Shown piece after piece: positions 42,565 through 51,841 of a DNA stretch of 64,000 nt. A program made the translations under genes and the position numbers. The stretch is from Rugamonas sp. A1-17. Lineage in GTDB: Bacteria > Pseudomonadota > Gammaproteobacteria > Burkholderiales > Burkholderiaceae_D. The stretch is from positions 38,487 to 102,486 of the forward strand of contig JAJLPB010000022.1 of NCBI GenBank assembly GCA_025548565.1. The letters are read 5' to 3'. A model generated the notes under the pieces. That model had not been told where the DNA came from. It made no database searches and worked only from the letters and a program-made list of their open reading frames with translations. The first letter of the stretch is position 1; every line of letters starts with the position of its first letter.

Positions 42565-42939
42565 TTACAGCGTGCAGTTGGCCGAGCCCAAACCGGCGCT
42601 CTCGACAATTTTCACAGCCGACAGCACGAACGCAGATGCAGTGCCGACCGTAATAACCACGCCGTGCAGTTTGGCGACGCCCATGATGTGCTCGATTGCC
42701 CAGAGAACGATCACGACCAGTGCGGCTGCTGCGACGATGCTTTTGAAATACTGCGCGATGAAGCAGAAAATGCCGCCGCCAGATTGCGCAAAAGCGAATT
42801 CGGGCAAGGTCAGCATAGCGATGGCCAGTGCGGTGTTATAGACGATCTTGTCGCGATTCGACGCGTCGTTGTAAAAGCGACGCGCGGACTCCAGGACACC
42901 ACCGGCTTTACGCGACATTTTCGAGGACATACTTTCCAT
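42565..42939 (-). CDS. virB2: VirB2/TrbC conjugative pilin
   Basis: 124 aa from the ATG at 42939, which has AAAGGAG upstream; a TTG one codon earlier is less likely. A long leader precedes a signal-type segment ending at FAFA-QSGG. The mature protein has two hydrophobic segments (SIVAAAALVVIVLWAIEHI and GVVITVGTASAFVLSAV) and Cys residues near both ends, typical of VirB2/TrbC pilins, some of which are cyclised. It overlaps the end of virB11 by 32 bases. Confidence 0.85.
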   Translation of the reverse strand: MESMSSKMSRKAGGVLESARRFYNDASNRDKIVYNTALAIAMLTLPEFAFAQSGGGIFCFIAQYFKSIVAAAALVVIVLWAIEHIMGVAKLHGVVITVGTASAFVLSAVKIVESAGLGSANCTL

Positions 42940-43894
42940 CAACTACTCCTTTAACGATACAGATTTCGGTTACTTTACGGACGACTTTGGCTACTCCGTC
43001 CTTCTTTACAGTGCTACGACTTACAAAAACTACGACGTTCACGGAGGCGGCAATACACTGTCGCATGACGGTGTCTGACATCCGCGCGTTCTCCGGTAGG
43101 CTCATTTGGAACATCATTTCGAGAGCGGCTAAGCCCTGCTCTGCAGAATCTGCGTGGATCGTGGAGATCGAGCCAGGGTGGCCGGAATTGAATGCGCGAA
43201 TGACGTCATAGGTTTCGTCACCGCGGGTCTCGCCTAGCACCAAGCGATCCGGCCGGACCCGCAGCATGAGCTTCACCAGGTCGCGTGCTGTGATGCCCTT
43301 GTCCACGTTGGCTACCATCGGGAAATGGTTTTCGAGTTCGAGGTGAATTTCCCGTGAGTCCTCGATCGTCAGGACACGCTCGTACGCCGGCAGCCTATTG
43401 AGCAAAGCGTTCAGCAAGGTGGTCTTACCTGAGCCGGTTCCGCCAACGATAAAAAGGTTTTTCCGTTGATTCAAAACGAGGTCTTCAAGCCGTTCGGCCT
43501 GCTCTTGCGTCAGCATGTTCCACGCGATGAGGTTTTCCATGCTCGGACGTTCGCTTTTGTCGGAGTGTTTGCGAATGGAGATAAAAGATCCATCGGGGCA
43601 AACTGGTGGAAGTGCACCGGAGAAGCGAAGGTCGTCAATGCTGGCGTAGACGATACCGGCAGCGCTATCGCGCCGAGGGTTCTTCCCTGCATACTTGCCA
43701 ACTGCGATGATGGTCTTTTCAACATCCAAGTCCGATATGAGGACACCTTTGGCCGAAAGAACACCAGCGGCCTCGACGAAGACCCGTCCGCCAGGGTTGA
43801 TCATGATCTCGGTGACGCTCTTGTCATCCAACCATTCGAGAATGGGTGCTAGATTGGACGCGATCATTTCGGTCAGCATTTTTTTATCTAACAT
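42908..43894 (-). CDS. virB11: VirB11/TrbB T4SS hexameric ATPase
   Basis: 328 aa. N-terminal domain to about residue 120, linker, then RecA-like domain with Walker A VGGTGSGKTTLL (150-161), Asp-box ERVLTIEDSREI, Walker B VLGETRGDE and His-box STIHADSAEQG. All expected motifs are intact. It switches the machine between pilus formation and substrate transfer. As trbB in IncP, it leads the T4SS operon (order B11-2-3-4-5-6-8-9-10). Confidence 0.95.
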   Translation of the reverse strand: MLDKKMLTEMIASNLAPILEWLDDKSVTEIMINPGGRVFVEAAGVLSAKGVLISDLDVEKTIIAVGKYAGKNPRRDSAAGIVYASIDDLRFSGALPPVCPDGSFISIRKHSDKSERPSMENLIAWNMLTQEQAERLEDLVLNQRKNLFIVGGTGSGKTTLLNALLNRLPAYERVLTIEDSREIHLELENHFPMVANVDKGITARDLVKLMLRVRPDRLVLGETRGDETYDVIRAFNSGHPGSISTIHADSAEQGLAALEMMFQMSLPENARMSDTVMRQCIAASVNVVVFVSRSTVKKDGVAKVVRKVTEICIVKGVVDGKYVLENVA

Positions 43895-44134
43895 GTACTC
43901 GGTACTTTCTTAACTTCTGGGCTGGTCGTTGTCTGGACAGCTATAGGGGTTCAAGGTGCCCCAATGATCGCCCGTTGCATTACCGGTAATGGCTCGAAAG
44001 CCAAGTTAAATGGATAGGTATTTCACTTTTCCCCTTGGGCAAAACAGAGGTTTCCGAATCGAAAATATCAACGCATTGTTTTTCAATGGTTTTCACGCTG
44101 CGTCGTGGCTGTCGAGGTGTCATAGCGACCAAAA

Positions 44135-45943
44135 TCAAAGCACTAGAAGGCCAGCTTCGTAGACAAACATGCTTGGCTTCTTTTGCTTCGTGGCCGACAT
44201 CCACAATGTTTCTCGGGCACGCGTCATTGAGACAAACATGAGGCGCCGCTCTTCTTCGAGCGAACTTTTGTCCGATGGGAAAAGGCCATGTTGAACTCCG
44301 ACGATCCAGACACGGTCAAATTCCAGGCCCTTCGAACCGTGTGACGTCAGCAGCCATACGACGTTGAGCGCCGGCGTGTCTGTGTCGGATCGCGACCGTT
44401 CCCCGTCCCTCACGCGCTGTTCTGCACTTTTAAGGTCCGCAAGGTGCTTTTCTAGCGTCTTCCCTTTGGGATCGAATAGGTCCGCGGCCGTCTCGACGAT
44501 GTACGAGAAATTGGGTTTTTGCAGCGTGTCGAGCATCCACTCTCGCACGCCCATATTGAGTAGCGCATAGGCTCCGCGCTCACACAACGCAGTCCATTCC
44601 ATATGCTTTTTGGCAAACGACCGCCAGATATCGCGCCCGGCTTCAGAGACGGAGCTGTTCGTGAAATCGCTCAAAGCACCGCTGCGGATGACGGTTCCGA
44701 AGAGTTTGCGTACTTGCTTTGTATCGTCAGTTGACATGCCAGCCCATGCGAGTACCTGATCGACGTCGTTGGGCATAGGCTTGAGGATAGTCCTCAGTAG
44801 GGCGGCATACGCCTGTACTTCTGGACATTCAAACAGGCTTTTGCCATCTGCCTTCTTGAACGGGAGATCGCGAAGCACCATCGCCTTTTGCAACTCGATC
44901 AATTCACGATTGGTGCGTGCGATTGCAGCAAAGGTTGCGCCCTCCTCCAGAGCTAGCGCGGCCTCCTCGGCCAATGCATTGGCTTCAGACTGGACTGTAC
45001 TGAAGGCCTCCCAGTTGACGAAGCCGCCCTCTCCCTTCTGCGCAAAAAGGCGTTTCGGGATGCGATCGGTATTCCGGCCTATCAGTGCCTCAGCTGCGCC
45101 AAGTATCTCTTTGCGGCAGCGGTAATTGGTGCCGAGCAGAATTTGTTCGGCCTTGAGATCCTGTTTCAAGCGCTCCATGCCTTCGAAGCCGAGCGCGCGG
45201 CGGAAGCCATATATAGATTGATCGTCGTCGCCGACGGCTGTGATGGAGGCGCCATTGCGCGCATGGTGCATGATCCACTCATATTGCACAGCGTCGGTAT
45301 CCTGGAACTCGTCGACGAATAGATAATCAACGTTGAGGGGCGACATCGTCTTCTCACGAAGCGCACGATTCGTCTGTAGCAAGATGTCTTGCATATCGAT
45401 GACGCCGGCACTTGCCAGGAGATTCTGATACGTCTCCACCAGTTGCAGTTCTTCGGGCTCAAATCCGGTGGTGTCTCTCGCAGCCTTGATCACCTCGATT
45501 AAGGACAATGCATCCTTTGTCATGATGGACAGGCCGGATTCCTTGACCGCGCGATTGACGTACCCGAATTGGACTCCACCATTGACCAATTTCCACGCCT
45601 GCTCGTAGGGTGAAATTTGATCACTCAAGATGGCGCGGCCGAAATTGGCTTTTCGGCCTGTGGGGAAGGCCATGAGCAAGTTAACACTGTGAAAAGTGCC
45701 TACCAGCAATCGCGACACGCATGCTGGTCCGGCAATTTTCACAATCCTCTCGCGGAGTTCAAGAGCTGCTTCCTTCGTAAACGTGACAGCTGCTACCCGC
45801 TCGTTTTGCTCGAGCAGATAGGCAGCCTTGGTTGCTACTGTGCTGGTTTTACCCGAACCAGCAGTCGCAACCACACTGCAGTGTCCCCGAGTCAGCACCA
45901 CGCGGTGCTGGTCCGGGTTCAGATGGTCTAACGAAACGCTCAA
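44135..45943 (-). CDS. UvrD/PcrA/Rep-like superfamily 1 helicase
   Basis: 602 aa with all SF1A motifs: Q-motif LNPDQHRVVL, Walker A ATAGSGKTST (26-35), motif II LFVDEFQDTD, motif III AVGDDDQSIYGFR, motif IV NYRC, motif V TSHGSKGLEFD and motif VI LMFVSMTRARE. Shorter than UvrD (about 720 aa), missing part of the 2B and C-terminal regions. 3'-5' DNA helicase; may help replication or transfer of the element. It overlaps the upstream gene by ATGA, so the two are coupled, and it is separated from virB11 by 240 bases. Confidence 0.9.
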   Translation of the reverse strand: MSVSLDHLNPDQHRVVLTRGHCSVVATAGSGKTSTVATKAAYLLEQNERVAAVTFTKEAALELRERIVKIAGPACVSRLLVGTFHSVNLLMAFPTGRKANFGRAILSDQISPYEQAWKLVNGGVQFGYVNRAVKESGLSIMTKDALSLIEVIKAARDTTGFEPEELQLVETYQNLLASAGVIDMQDILLQTNRALREKTMSPLNVDYLFVDEFQDTDAVQYEWIMHHARNGASITAVGDDDQSIYGFRRALGFEGMERLKQDLKAEQILLGTNYRCRKEILGAAEALIGRNTDRIPKRLFAQKGEGGFVNWEAFSTVQSEANALAEEAALALEEGATFAAIARTNRELIELQKAMVLRDLPFKKADGKSLFECPEVQAYAALLRTILKPMPNDVDQVLAWAGMSTDDTKQVRKLFGTVIRSGALSDFTNSSVSEAGRDIWRSFAKKHMEWTALCERGAYALLNMGVREWMLDTLQKPNFSYIVETAADLFDPKGKTLEKHLADLKSAEQRVRDGERSRSDTDTPALNVVWLLTSHGSKGLEFDRVWIVGVQHGLFPSDKSSLEEERRLMFVSMTRARETLWMSATKQKKPSMFVYEAGLLVL

Positions 45944-46788
45944 GCTGCCTGCTCAACCGTGCCGCCAGCGTTTTCAGCGGTATCGTTGGCGGCCGGCGCC
46001 GGTTCACCTGCCGAGGCCGTAGCTGCCGGAGCATCGAGCGGAGACATTTTGTTCTTCATGCCTTTGACGGTCGTGCCCAGGAACTTCGACAGATCCTTCA
46101 TGCCGTCGCGGAACGTATCGTTGAGCGTGGCGGATTGGCGAGCGGTGAAAGCATCGTTCCATTCCAGTTTTACCCCGATCGTCAGAATCTGGTCGGTGAC
46201 TTTGAACACTTCCAGCAGCTTCTTCGCTTCACGCGAGCGCAACTGGATTTCGTGCGACGCAGCAGGCTTTGCGAATACTGGGTCCAACAGCGGCATGCCG
46301 TTCACTTCTGCGTCGGTGGTTGCATTGACTTGCGCCGCTCGCATGATGACCAACGATTTATTCGCCTCGTCGCTGAGAGCCGCGATCTTCGTGGTCATCG
46401 CTTCGACCAGTTTTTCCGCGCGTGCTTCGCCCAGAACGATCGCGCCACGGCGTTTGATGACGTGGATACCGAATTCCATGCTGGCAAACCAACGTTCGAA
46501 GATCGCGGCGACCGCTGGCACGTTGATATCCACTTTCTCGACCAAGGCTGCTACGCCCTGGTGGCGCACGGCCAGGCTCTTGACGCCGCGAGCACGTTCG
46601 TTTTTTGCGCGTTGACGGTAGTTGGCGATGCGTTCCGCATTTACAGCTGCGATGGCCTCGTCGGACAACTCGATTTGTTCAACGTGAGCGACATTGTCAC
46701 TTTCGCTGCGCAGGAATTGGGAATTTGCCAGGTCGATCTCGGCGATGGTCTGTGCTACATCCTGATTGTCTTGCTGTTCGGTCTTCAT
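45940..46788 (-). CDS. Conserved plasmid protein coupled to the helicase
   Basis: About 282 aa, soluble, helical, ending in an Ala/Pro-rich tail. Contains RYRQRAKNERARGVKSLAVR-like basic sequence (partly quoted) and WFASMEFGIHVIKRRGAIVL. It reminds me of the DUF1845/AcaB-like proteins found near ICE and plasmid transfer genes, but I cannot confirm this. The start at 46788 (AGGA eight bases before ATG) is preferred to a GTG at 46821. It is coupled to the helicase gene, so a joint role in DNA processing or regulation is possible. Confidence 0.55.
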   Translation of the reverse strand: MKTEQQDNQDVAQTIAEIDLANSQFLRSESDNVAHVEQIELSDEAIAAVNAERIANYRQRAKNERARGVKSLAVRHQGVAALVEKVDINVPAVAAIFERWFASMEFGIHVIKRRGAIVLGEARAEKLVEAMTTKIAALSDEANKSLVIMRAAQVNATTDAEVNGMPLLDPVFAKPAASHEIQLRSREAKKLLEVFKVTDQILTIGVKLEWNDAFTARQSATLNDTFRDGMKDLSKFLGTTVKGMKNKMSPLDAPAATASAGEPAPAANDTAENAGGTVEQAA

Positions 46789-47033
46789 ATTTGGGTCCTG
46801 ATCTTGGGGTTTGGAGTTCACATCGTGCCGAGCTTTGCAGTGCGGCCATCATCAAATCCGGCGGCATTTTCAAAGTGAATTGATGTTCGGCCTGGCCGAG
46901 TTGAGGAGGCCGGCGAACTAAGTCGCCTAAATCAGGGCGGATTTAACGACAAATTTGCGCAGTTTCTGTTTGGCAAAATTGGTAAAGTTCTGGCGTCCGA
47001 AACATCCATCCAACGCAAACGACCGGGATTGCC

Positions 47034-48089
47034 ATGTCAACGCCTGAAAATACGACGACCATCAATGCCGCTGCAATGCTGGCGTTTAAGGCGCCCACAG
47101 CACTTTTCGGCTTGGTCGCCAGTCCAGCGGTCCAAAACGCGATCAGGCCCCTACCCTCTCGGCAGTACGGTGGAAGTCCAATTTCGGTCAGCTATTTGGC
47201 CGCAAATACTAAAAATCCGCCGGAATCGGAGACACCAGCTCAATTTGAACTCGATGCATCAGATTTGATAGATGGCCAAGAGCAGCTTTCGGGATTCTTC
47301 GAACATGAGGCGCTGGCGCACCTCTGTGTGGCCGTCGAGGAAGAGCAGGTCAAGGCAGACGCCGCGATTGGGTTAGCGGCATCGAGCATCGTCTCCGTAG
47401 CGCCTACGCAGCCAGTAGTGCTGCCTGCAACGCTTTCCAATCCACTCGCAGACACCGCTACGCAACCGGTCGTGGTGTCGATCGAGCCATTGGAGGTTGT
47501 TCCTAAAATGATTCGCCCGGCTGAACTGGAGGAGCCGGCCAAGTCGGACTCCCCGGTATTCCAGTTCAGGTCGTTCCCGCGGAAGAAAGTTCTGGCCTTT
47601 GCAATTTGCGGGGGCTTGCTGCCTTTTGCTTTGGCCGGCGCCGGCCTTTTGTACGACCAGTCCCACGCAAGGGCTGTCGCACCAAAAACTGTGCAGTCTG
47701 AGAATCAGCAATTGAGGAACCGCACTCCCGCGCTGACCAAGCCTGCGCAAACGCCTGCCGTTGCCATCGCTCCTGCGGCGCAACTGCCGGTTCCAGCTGC
47801 GCCAGCCGGGCAAATGACCATTCCTCGAGTGGCCAGTACCGTTTTACCACTACCGCTTCCAATGTCGGCACCTCAAATGATAGAAGCGCAAGTGTCGGTC
47901 CAGAATCACTCTGCGAAAAGCGCTGCGCCCGCCGCAGCCCAGGAGAAGAACAAAATCATTCTGCTGGAGGTCGAAGAGCCGATCGCTCAGAAGGAAGACA
48001 TTCCCAGCCCCGGCAAATTCGTTCTGCTGAAGACGGACAATAAACCGGCACCGTCGAAGTTAAAGGTTCTGGGCGACAAACAGCCGTGA
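47034..48089 (+). CDS. Single-span membrane protein with long Pro-rich region, unknown
   Basis: 351 aa. A largely disordered N-terminal half (about 180 residues), one membrane span near residues 184-202 (LAFAICGGLLPFALAGAGLL) preceded by Arg/Lys-rich RSFPRKK, and an Ala/Pro/Gln-rich periplasmic part that ends with a short beta-like motif (IILLEVEEP, GKFVLLKTDN). The layout recalls TonB- or VirB10-like spanning proteins, but no domain is recognisable. First gene of a six-gene plus-strand operon; its stop overlaps the GTG of the next gene (GTGA). Confidence 0.6.
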   Translation: MSTPENTTTINAAAMLAFKAPTALFGLVASPAVQNAIRPLPSRQYGGSPISVSYLAANTKNPPESETPAQFELDASDLIDGQEQLSGFFEHEALAHLCVAVEEEQVKADAAIGLAASSIVSVAPTQPVVLPATLSNPLADTATQPVVVSIEPLEVVPKMIRPAELEEPAKSDSPVFQFRSFPRKKVLAFAICGGLLPFALAGAGLLYDQSHARAVAPKTVQSENQQLRNRTPALTKPAQTPAVAIAPAAQLPVPAAPAGQMTIPRVASTVLPLPLPMSAPQMIEAQVSVQNHSAKSAAPAAAQEKNKIILLEVEEPIAQKEDIPSPGKFVLLKTDNKPAPSKLKVLGDKQP

Positions 48090-48379
48090 TCACCATCATT
48101 CGATTGGTATTCCAGCTGGTGCTGGCCAAACCGGGCTTCAATTTGGACGCGCCTGAAGGCATCAAGCGCCGGGCATTTCAACTCCTTAAATTGGTTCTCA
48201 CCGTCGTCATTTTGGTGTGCTTTTTTGGAATGGAGAATGTGGTGCAGATAGGAATGGATCTCAGCGAAACCTATGCGTTAGTGAAGCAAGAAGCTGAAAA
48301 ATTAGAGGCCGCCCACGGTGGCCGAGTCGAAAACGAGAAAGGAAATGAGAATGGCGATGTCGCTCGAAAAAGGCCTTGA
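48086..48379 (+). CDS. Small single-span membrane protein, unknown
   Basis: 97 aa from a GTG that overlaps the preceding stop codon. One membrane segment (LLKLVLTVVILVCFFGM, about residues 33-49), then a charged tail rich in Glu, Lys and Asn. A hydrophobic N-terminal stretch (IIRLVFQLVLA) may be a re-entrant or amphipathic helix. No recognised family. Its end overlaps the next gene by 29 bases. Confidence 0.55.
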   Translation: MITIIRLVFQLVLAKPGFNLDAPEGIKRRAFQLLKLVLTVVILVCFFGMENVVQIGMDLSETYALVKQEAEKLEAAHGGRVENEKGNENGDVARKRP

Positions 48380-48566
48380 TTATCTTAAGGACGGCATAGA
48401 CTGCCAGAATGAGGGAGCACGGTCCCTGCGGGCTGTCAAACGAGCGTATCCTGAGCTGGCGCCGGGCGTTCAGAAGGTGCTGGACAGCATGGAGACAGTT
48501 AAGGCTAACGTCAAGGAAGTCGAAGCTGAATTAATGCGCATAGGCGCGCCAGATCGGCTCCTGTGA
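48351..48566 (+). CDS. Small soluble helical protein, unknown
   Basis: 71 aa from the ATG at 48351 (AAGGA seven bases upstream); longer GTG/ATG starts at 48318 and 48345 lie inside the previous gene. Helical sequence with DYLKDGIDCQNEGARSLR and VLDSMETVKANVKEVEAELM, likely a helical hairpin or a short coiled coil. No family recognised. The stop overlaps the GTG of the kinase-like gene. Confidence 0.5.
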   Translation: MAMSLEKGLDYLKDGIDCQNEGARSLRAVKRAYPELAPGVQKVLDSMETVKANVKEVEAELMRIGAPDRLL

Positions 48567-49087
48567 CGCTGCTTTGCTTAATCGGTAGACATGGGGCCGG
48601 AAAATCCACAATCGGCGCTGAGCTGGCATTGCGAGGCTACAAACACATCAGCGTTGGCTTGCTAAGACGGCTCGCGCGCGCCAAGCAGCTGCCGTCCGAT
48701 ATTCCCTACGCGCTCATGGCTGCGATGCGCCGAGCGCAACCAGGTGCTCCTCTCCAGGACGACATCGCATCGAAATTACTCGCATACGCCCGTCAATTCC
48801 CACGTTGCGTACTCGATGGTTTTCCAGTGTCGGCAGAGCATTTGAACATGCTACCGGAATCGGCGATCATAGGAGTTGTCGCATCCCCCCGGATTGTGCG
48901 CAACGAGCGTCTTCTCCTTCGCGCTGAAACCAGCCAGAGAGCTTGGACTCCTGGCCGGCGGTCGGAGCGTGAAGAATCGTTAGCGGCCGTCATTATTGCA
49001 GCCCGGCGCAGGTTCAAGATGATCTATAGCCCGAATCACGGCGCCGTGTCCGAGTCGGTGGACCGCCTGTGGGAACGATTGGGATAG
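48563..49087 (+). CDS. Adenylate kinase-like P-loop NTPase
   Basis: 174 aa from a GTG overlapping the previous stop. P-loop GRHGAGKST at residues 8-16, followed by GYKHISVGLLRRL, the ADK-type arrangement (NMP-binding), and CVLDGFPVSAEHL, which matches the DGFPR motif of adenylate kinases but with Val-Ser in place of Arg-x. RRxxRxE-like basic residues follow in the lid region (GRRSEREES). It is thus an adenylate-kinase relative with a changed active-site loop; nucleotide kinase or a regulatory NTPase are both possible. It is unusual within a membrane-protein operon. Confidence 0.65.
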   Translation: MTLLCLIGRHGAGKSTIGAELALRGYKHISVGLLRRLARAKQLPSDIPYALMAAMRRAQPGAPLQDDIASKLLAYARQFPRCVLDGFPVSAEHLNMLPESAIIGVVASPRIVRNERLLLRAETSQRAWTPGRRSEREESLAAVIIAARRRFKMIYSPNHGAVSESVDRLWERLG

Positions 49088-49164
49088 CGATAGCAATTCC
49101 GGGTTGCATATGCCGAGGGCGATGAGAGACTGAAGCTATCTCAACAGATAGTTTGACCTCAATC

Positions 49165-50859
49165 ATGACCTACGAATTCAATGCTGGCGACAACATCGCC
49201 GACGCGGTATCCAACCCCTTCAAGACCGAAAACATCCTGCTGGCGCTGTCGGCGGCTGCGCTGGTGGCTGGCGCAATTGCCGTGCTGTTTGCAGCCCGCG
49301 ACTACTTCGGTAGTCATGACGACAAGATCGCTATGGTCGCCCTTACGCTGGCGTCGATGCTTTTTGGCACGGCGGTCAAATTTTTGATTCAAGCGCTGTC
49401 GCAAATTCGCTTCTACTTGGGACGCAAATTCCCACTAGGTCTGGCCGACGAAATGAGCACCGGCCAGGTCGGCCTGGCCGGCGGCGCAAAGGAACTGGTA
49501 GAGATCTTGCGTCATCGCGCGGTCGACTTCCCTGAGCCTGCCGGCCCATTGAACGGCATCCTGTACTCGCTGATCAAGCCGCTTATCACGGCACCGCCGC
49601 CTATCCAAGCCGCAGCTGTTCGCCACTTCCATTCCGTCGTTGCGATGCTTGGCCTGCTCGTGTCCATGGGCGTGTCCTACTGCTTCTGCGCTGGAGGTGA
49701 CTACGAGGGCATGATTTCGTGGATGTATTTGCCGATGTCGGGGCTGTCGCTGGCTACGCCATTCCTGCGCTCGAAAGACGACGAGGCCAATGCCGATGGC
49801 GTGGGCAACTCCGACAAGCTGCTGTGGAAGATGATCGGCCTTGTAACTTTCGCCATCATCGCACCCGTGGCAATCCCGCGCTTTATGCCGCTGGTGCATA
49901 TTGCACCCTTGTGGATTGCGCCTCTGTCGCTGCTGGCAACGTCTGCGCTGGCCTCATTGCTGTATCTCGCTTCGCTGATCGCCCAACTCGATACAGTGCA
50001 CCAGACGAGCGTTTCGTGTGAGCAGACTACGGTATCGATGAACTGCCATCCAGCACAACTCTGGCCAAAGTTGAGCCGTGATATGCAGAGCAACTGGGTT
50101 CGGGACATTCCAAACCGGATGTATGCAAACGTGCCGCCAGGCGCAGCAGACGTGGAGCGAGGTGCGTTTCAGGGCTATCTGCTGGAGGAGACGCAGCCCA
50201 CGGCGTCGTTCAACATGGGTTCCGATAACACGAAAGAGGCTTTGGGTGGTGCGCATGTGCGCTTCTTGGTCGCGCTGGGTTGCTGGGGGCTGATCCTAAG
50301 CCTGGTATCTGCTGCCGTCGCAGCCTACTACGCGCCGCAGTTCGGCGAAATGGCGCGTATGGAAATCTCGCGGGTGATCCTCGTCGTTATCGCTCTTGGT
50401 GTATCTGCCGTCATGGCGTTTCGAATCGGGCACCTTCTGTGGTCGCGCATGTACTTCAAGTCGCGCCTGACCTTCGTTGTGGTGGACGGTACATACCAGA
50501 CAGGGGAAATGCGCATTGGCAACCAGATGACCGGGAACGTACAGTCTCGCTCGACGCTGACACGCGTGGAGGACGCTACCTTGCGAGTGTGGATGACAGA
50601 CATTGTGACGGTAGCCTTTGGCAAGGGAAACAAACGCTTCATTATGGCGATGGCGCCGACGGACGGCCAAGCTAAGGCCATGGTGGACGAACTGAAAACT
50701 TTCGCTCTCGAGCAAAGCTCGATCACCACGCCAACGTCGAGCCGCGACCTGGAGCGGGCCAAAACAATCGCAAAACTCAATGAGGCAATGGGCGGTTCGG
50801 TGGACCTGGTCGCTCAGTTGGGACGATCGATTGGATCTTCGCCGCTGGTGGCTGCGTGA
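49165..50859 (+). CDS. Large polytopic membrane protein, unknown
   Basis: 564 aa from the ATG at 49165; a TTG four codons earlier is the alternative. Eight or so membrane segments: about residues 24-46, 57-76, 160-180, 185-200, 222-240, 243-275, 363-386 and 397-415. A cytoplasmic or periplasmic C-terminal domain of about 145 residues follows, containing MRIGNQMTGNVQSRSTLTRV. A loop with AKELVEILRHRAVDFPEPAG lies between spans 2 and 3. I recognise no family. Codon use is strongly biased to G/C third positions compared with its neighbours, which could mean a different origin or high expression. Confidence 0.6.
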   Translation: MTYEFNAGDNIADAVSNPFKTENILLALSAAALVAGAIAVLFAARDYFGSHDDKIAMVALTLASMLFGTAVKFLIQALSQIRFYLGRKFPLGLADEMSTGQVGLAGGAKELVEILRHRAVDFPEPAGPLNGILYSLIKPLITAPPPIQAAAVRHFHSVVAMLGLLVSMGVSYCFCAGGDYEGMISWMYLPMSGLSLATPFLRSKDDEANADGVGNSDKLLWKMIGLVTFAIIAPVAIPRFMPLVHIAPLWIAPLSLLATSALASLLYLASLIAQLDTVHQTSVSCEQTTVSMNCHPAQLWPKLSRDMQSNWVRDIPNRMYANVPPGAADVERGAFQGYLLEETQPTASFNMGSDNTKEALGGAHVRFLVALGCWGLILSLVSAAVAAYYAPQFGEMARMEISRVILVVIALGVSAVMAFRIGHLLWSRMYFKSRLTFVVVDGTYQTGEMRIGNQMTGNVQSRSTLTRVEDATLRVWMTDIVTVAFGKGNKRFIMAMAPTDGQAKAMVDELKTFALEQSSITTPTSSRDLERAKTIAKLNEAMGGSVDLVAQLGRSIGSSPLVAA

Positions 50860-51077
50860 GTACCGTTGCCAGTACGTTAGACATGGCCACAGGCATTGTG
50901 AAGTTCTACAATCGATCCCGTGAATTTGGCTTCATCACCGGCGATGATGGAGTGGACCGCTTTTTTAACTCAAACCAGCTGCGGGCAGAAAAACTGGCGC
51001 AAGGAGACAAGGTGAAATTTGTATCGAGCGCTAACGCCAAAGGTCCCATTGCCTGCCGGGTCCAGATAGTAGCGTAA
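50856..51077 (+). CDS. Cold-shock-domain protein
   Basis: 73 aa from a GTG overlapping the previous stop (GTGA), or 64 aa from the ATG at 50883. A single cold-shock domain: MATGIVKFYNRSREFGFITG (in part), with RNP1-like FGFI, and RFFNSNQL corresponding to the FVHFS-type RNP2 segment, here FFNSN and so lacking its usual His. A small single-stranded nucleic-acid-binding protein. It ends the operon and is followed by a strong terminator. Confidence 0.8.
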   Translation: MSTVASTLDMATGIVKFYNRSREFGFITGDDGVDRFFNSNQLRAEKLAQGDKVKFVSSANAKGPIACRVQIVA

Positions 51078-51083
51078 TCGCAA

Positions 51084-51116
51084 AAGGCCCCTGCGCAAGG
51101 ATGCGCTTGGGGCCTT
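51084..51116. terminator. Terminator after the cold-shock gene
   Basis: Stem AAGGCCCC / GGGGCCTT (8 bp) with an inner GCGCA / TGCGC stem. It lies between converging genes and can work for both strands. Confidence 0.85.
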
Positions 51117-51130
51117 CTATATTTCATACA

Positions 51131-51547
51131 TTAGTTCGCATTACTCAGTCCAAATGCCGGCAGCATTGAATCTGCTATGCCGTGAGAACGGACTGTTTGC
51201 TGGACCGCTTCTAGTGGCCACGAACCCCAGTCCGCATTCACCCAGTAGCTTTTTGCGTTCGACCGGACCTCGCGGTACCAGGCTCCCAGTAGTTCAGCCG
51301 CATCAGCGGCCTTTTCGGTCAAGTACAGGATGCCGGTGAAGAACTCGGTCTTCCCTAAAAAGTTGGTCTTGAAGACCAACAATACTCGATCGCGCTCTCT
51401 GGTCGGGACGGCGCAAAGCAGACAAATTTCCTCAGTGCTGTCGTTACGTTGTAGTCGCACGTATTCATGGACAGCGAGGCGCTCTGCTTGGAATCGTAGG
51501 CGTTTGGCACGCAGTGCAAGTCCGACTTCGGTAAGATTGTTCGTCAT
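51131..51547 (-). CDS. Hypothetical protein
   Basis: 138 aa, soluble, mixed alpha/beta composition, with ICLLCAVPTRERDRVLLVF and YWVNADWGSWP. No family recognised. It is a lone minus-strand gene between the plus-strand operon and the PRTRC region, ending at the shared terminator. Its length and unbroken frame support a real gene, but the ribosome site (GGAATAAA) is modest. Confidence 0.5.
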   Translation of the reverse strand: MTNNLTEVGLALRAKRLRFQAERLAVHEYVRLQRNDSTEEICLLCAVPTRERDRVLLVFKTNFLGKTEFFTGILYLTEKAADAAELLGAWYREVRSNAKSYWVNADWGSWPLEAVQQTVRSHGIADSMLPAFGLSNAN

Positions 51548-51841
51548 GCTAGTTTATTCCGATGAGTGAAATAAGTACGTCTGTGTTCGAGTCAGGCGCT
51601 ATGGAAACTCCAAAGAGTATGGCGCCACTGGAGTCCATAGGACCTGTAGCGTGAAGTCCCTTTATGAGCATGATGCTACCTCCATTTCTTGCCGGATGCC
51701 GGCGTTGAGAAAGTGGTTGCCGAAGCTTGTGGATGGCTCTATCGGCCAGTCAGAAGCAATTGAGTTGTCGGAGGGAGTGGGCTCAGTCCCTCGATCTCCC
51801 AAATGGGGACCGAAGGACGTTGCGATTGGTTGTGGACACTC
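51548..51841. other. Intergenic region without recognisable gene
   Basis: About 290 bases. A 64-codon plus-strand frame at 51651 exists but shows no ribosome site or recognisable product. No repeats or clear hairpins. Confidence 0.4.

Noticed and set aside
45832..46878. 348-codon plus-strand open frame
   Set aside because: Antisense to the helicase-coupled protein and the start of the helicase; no recognisable product.
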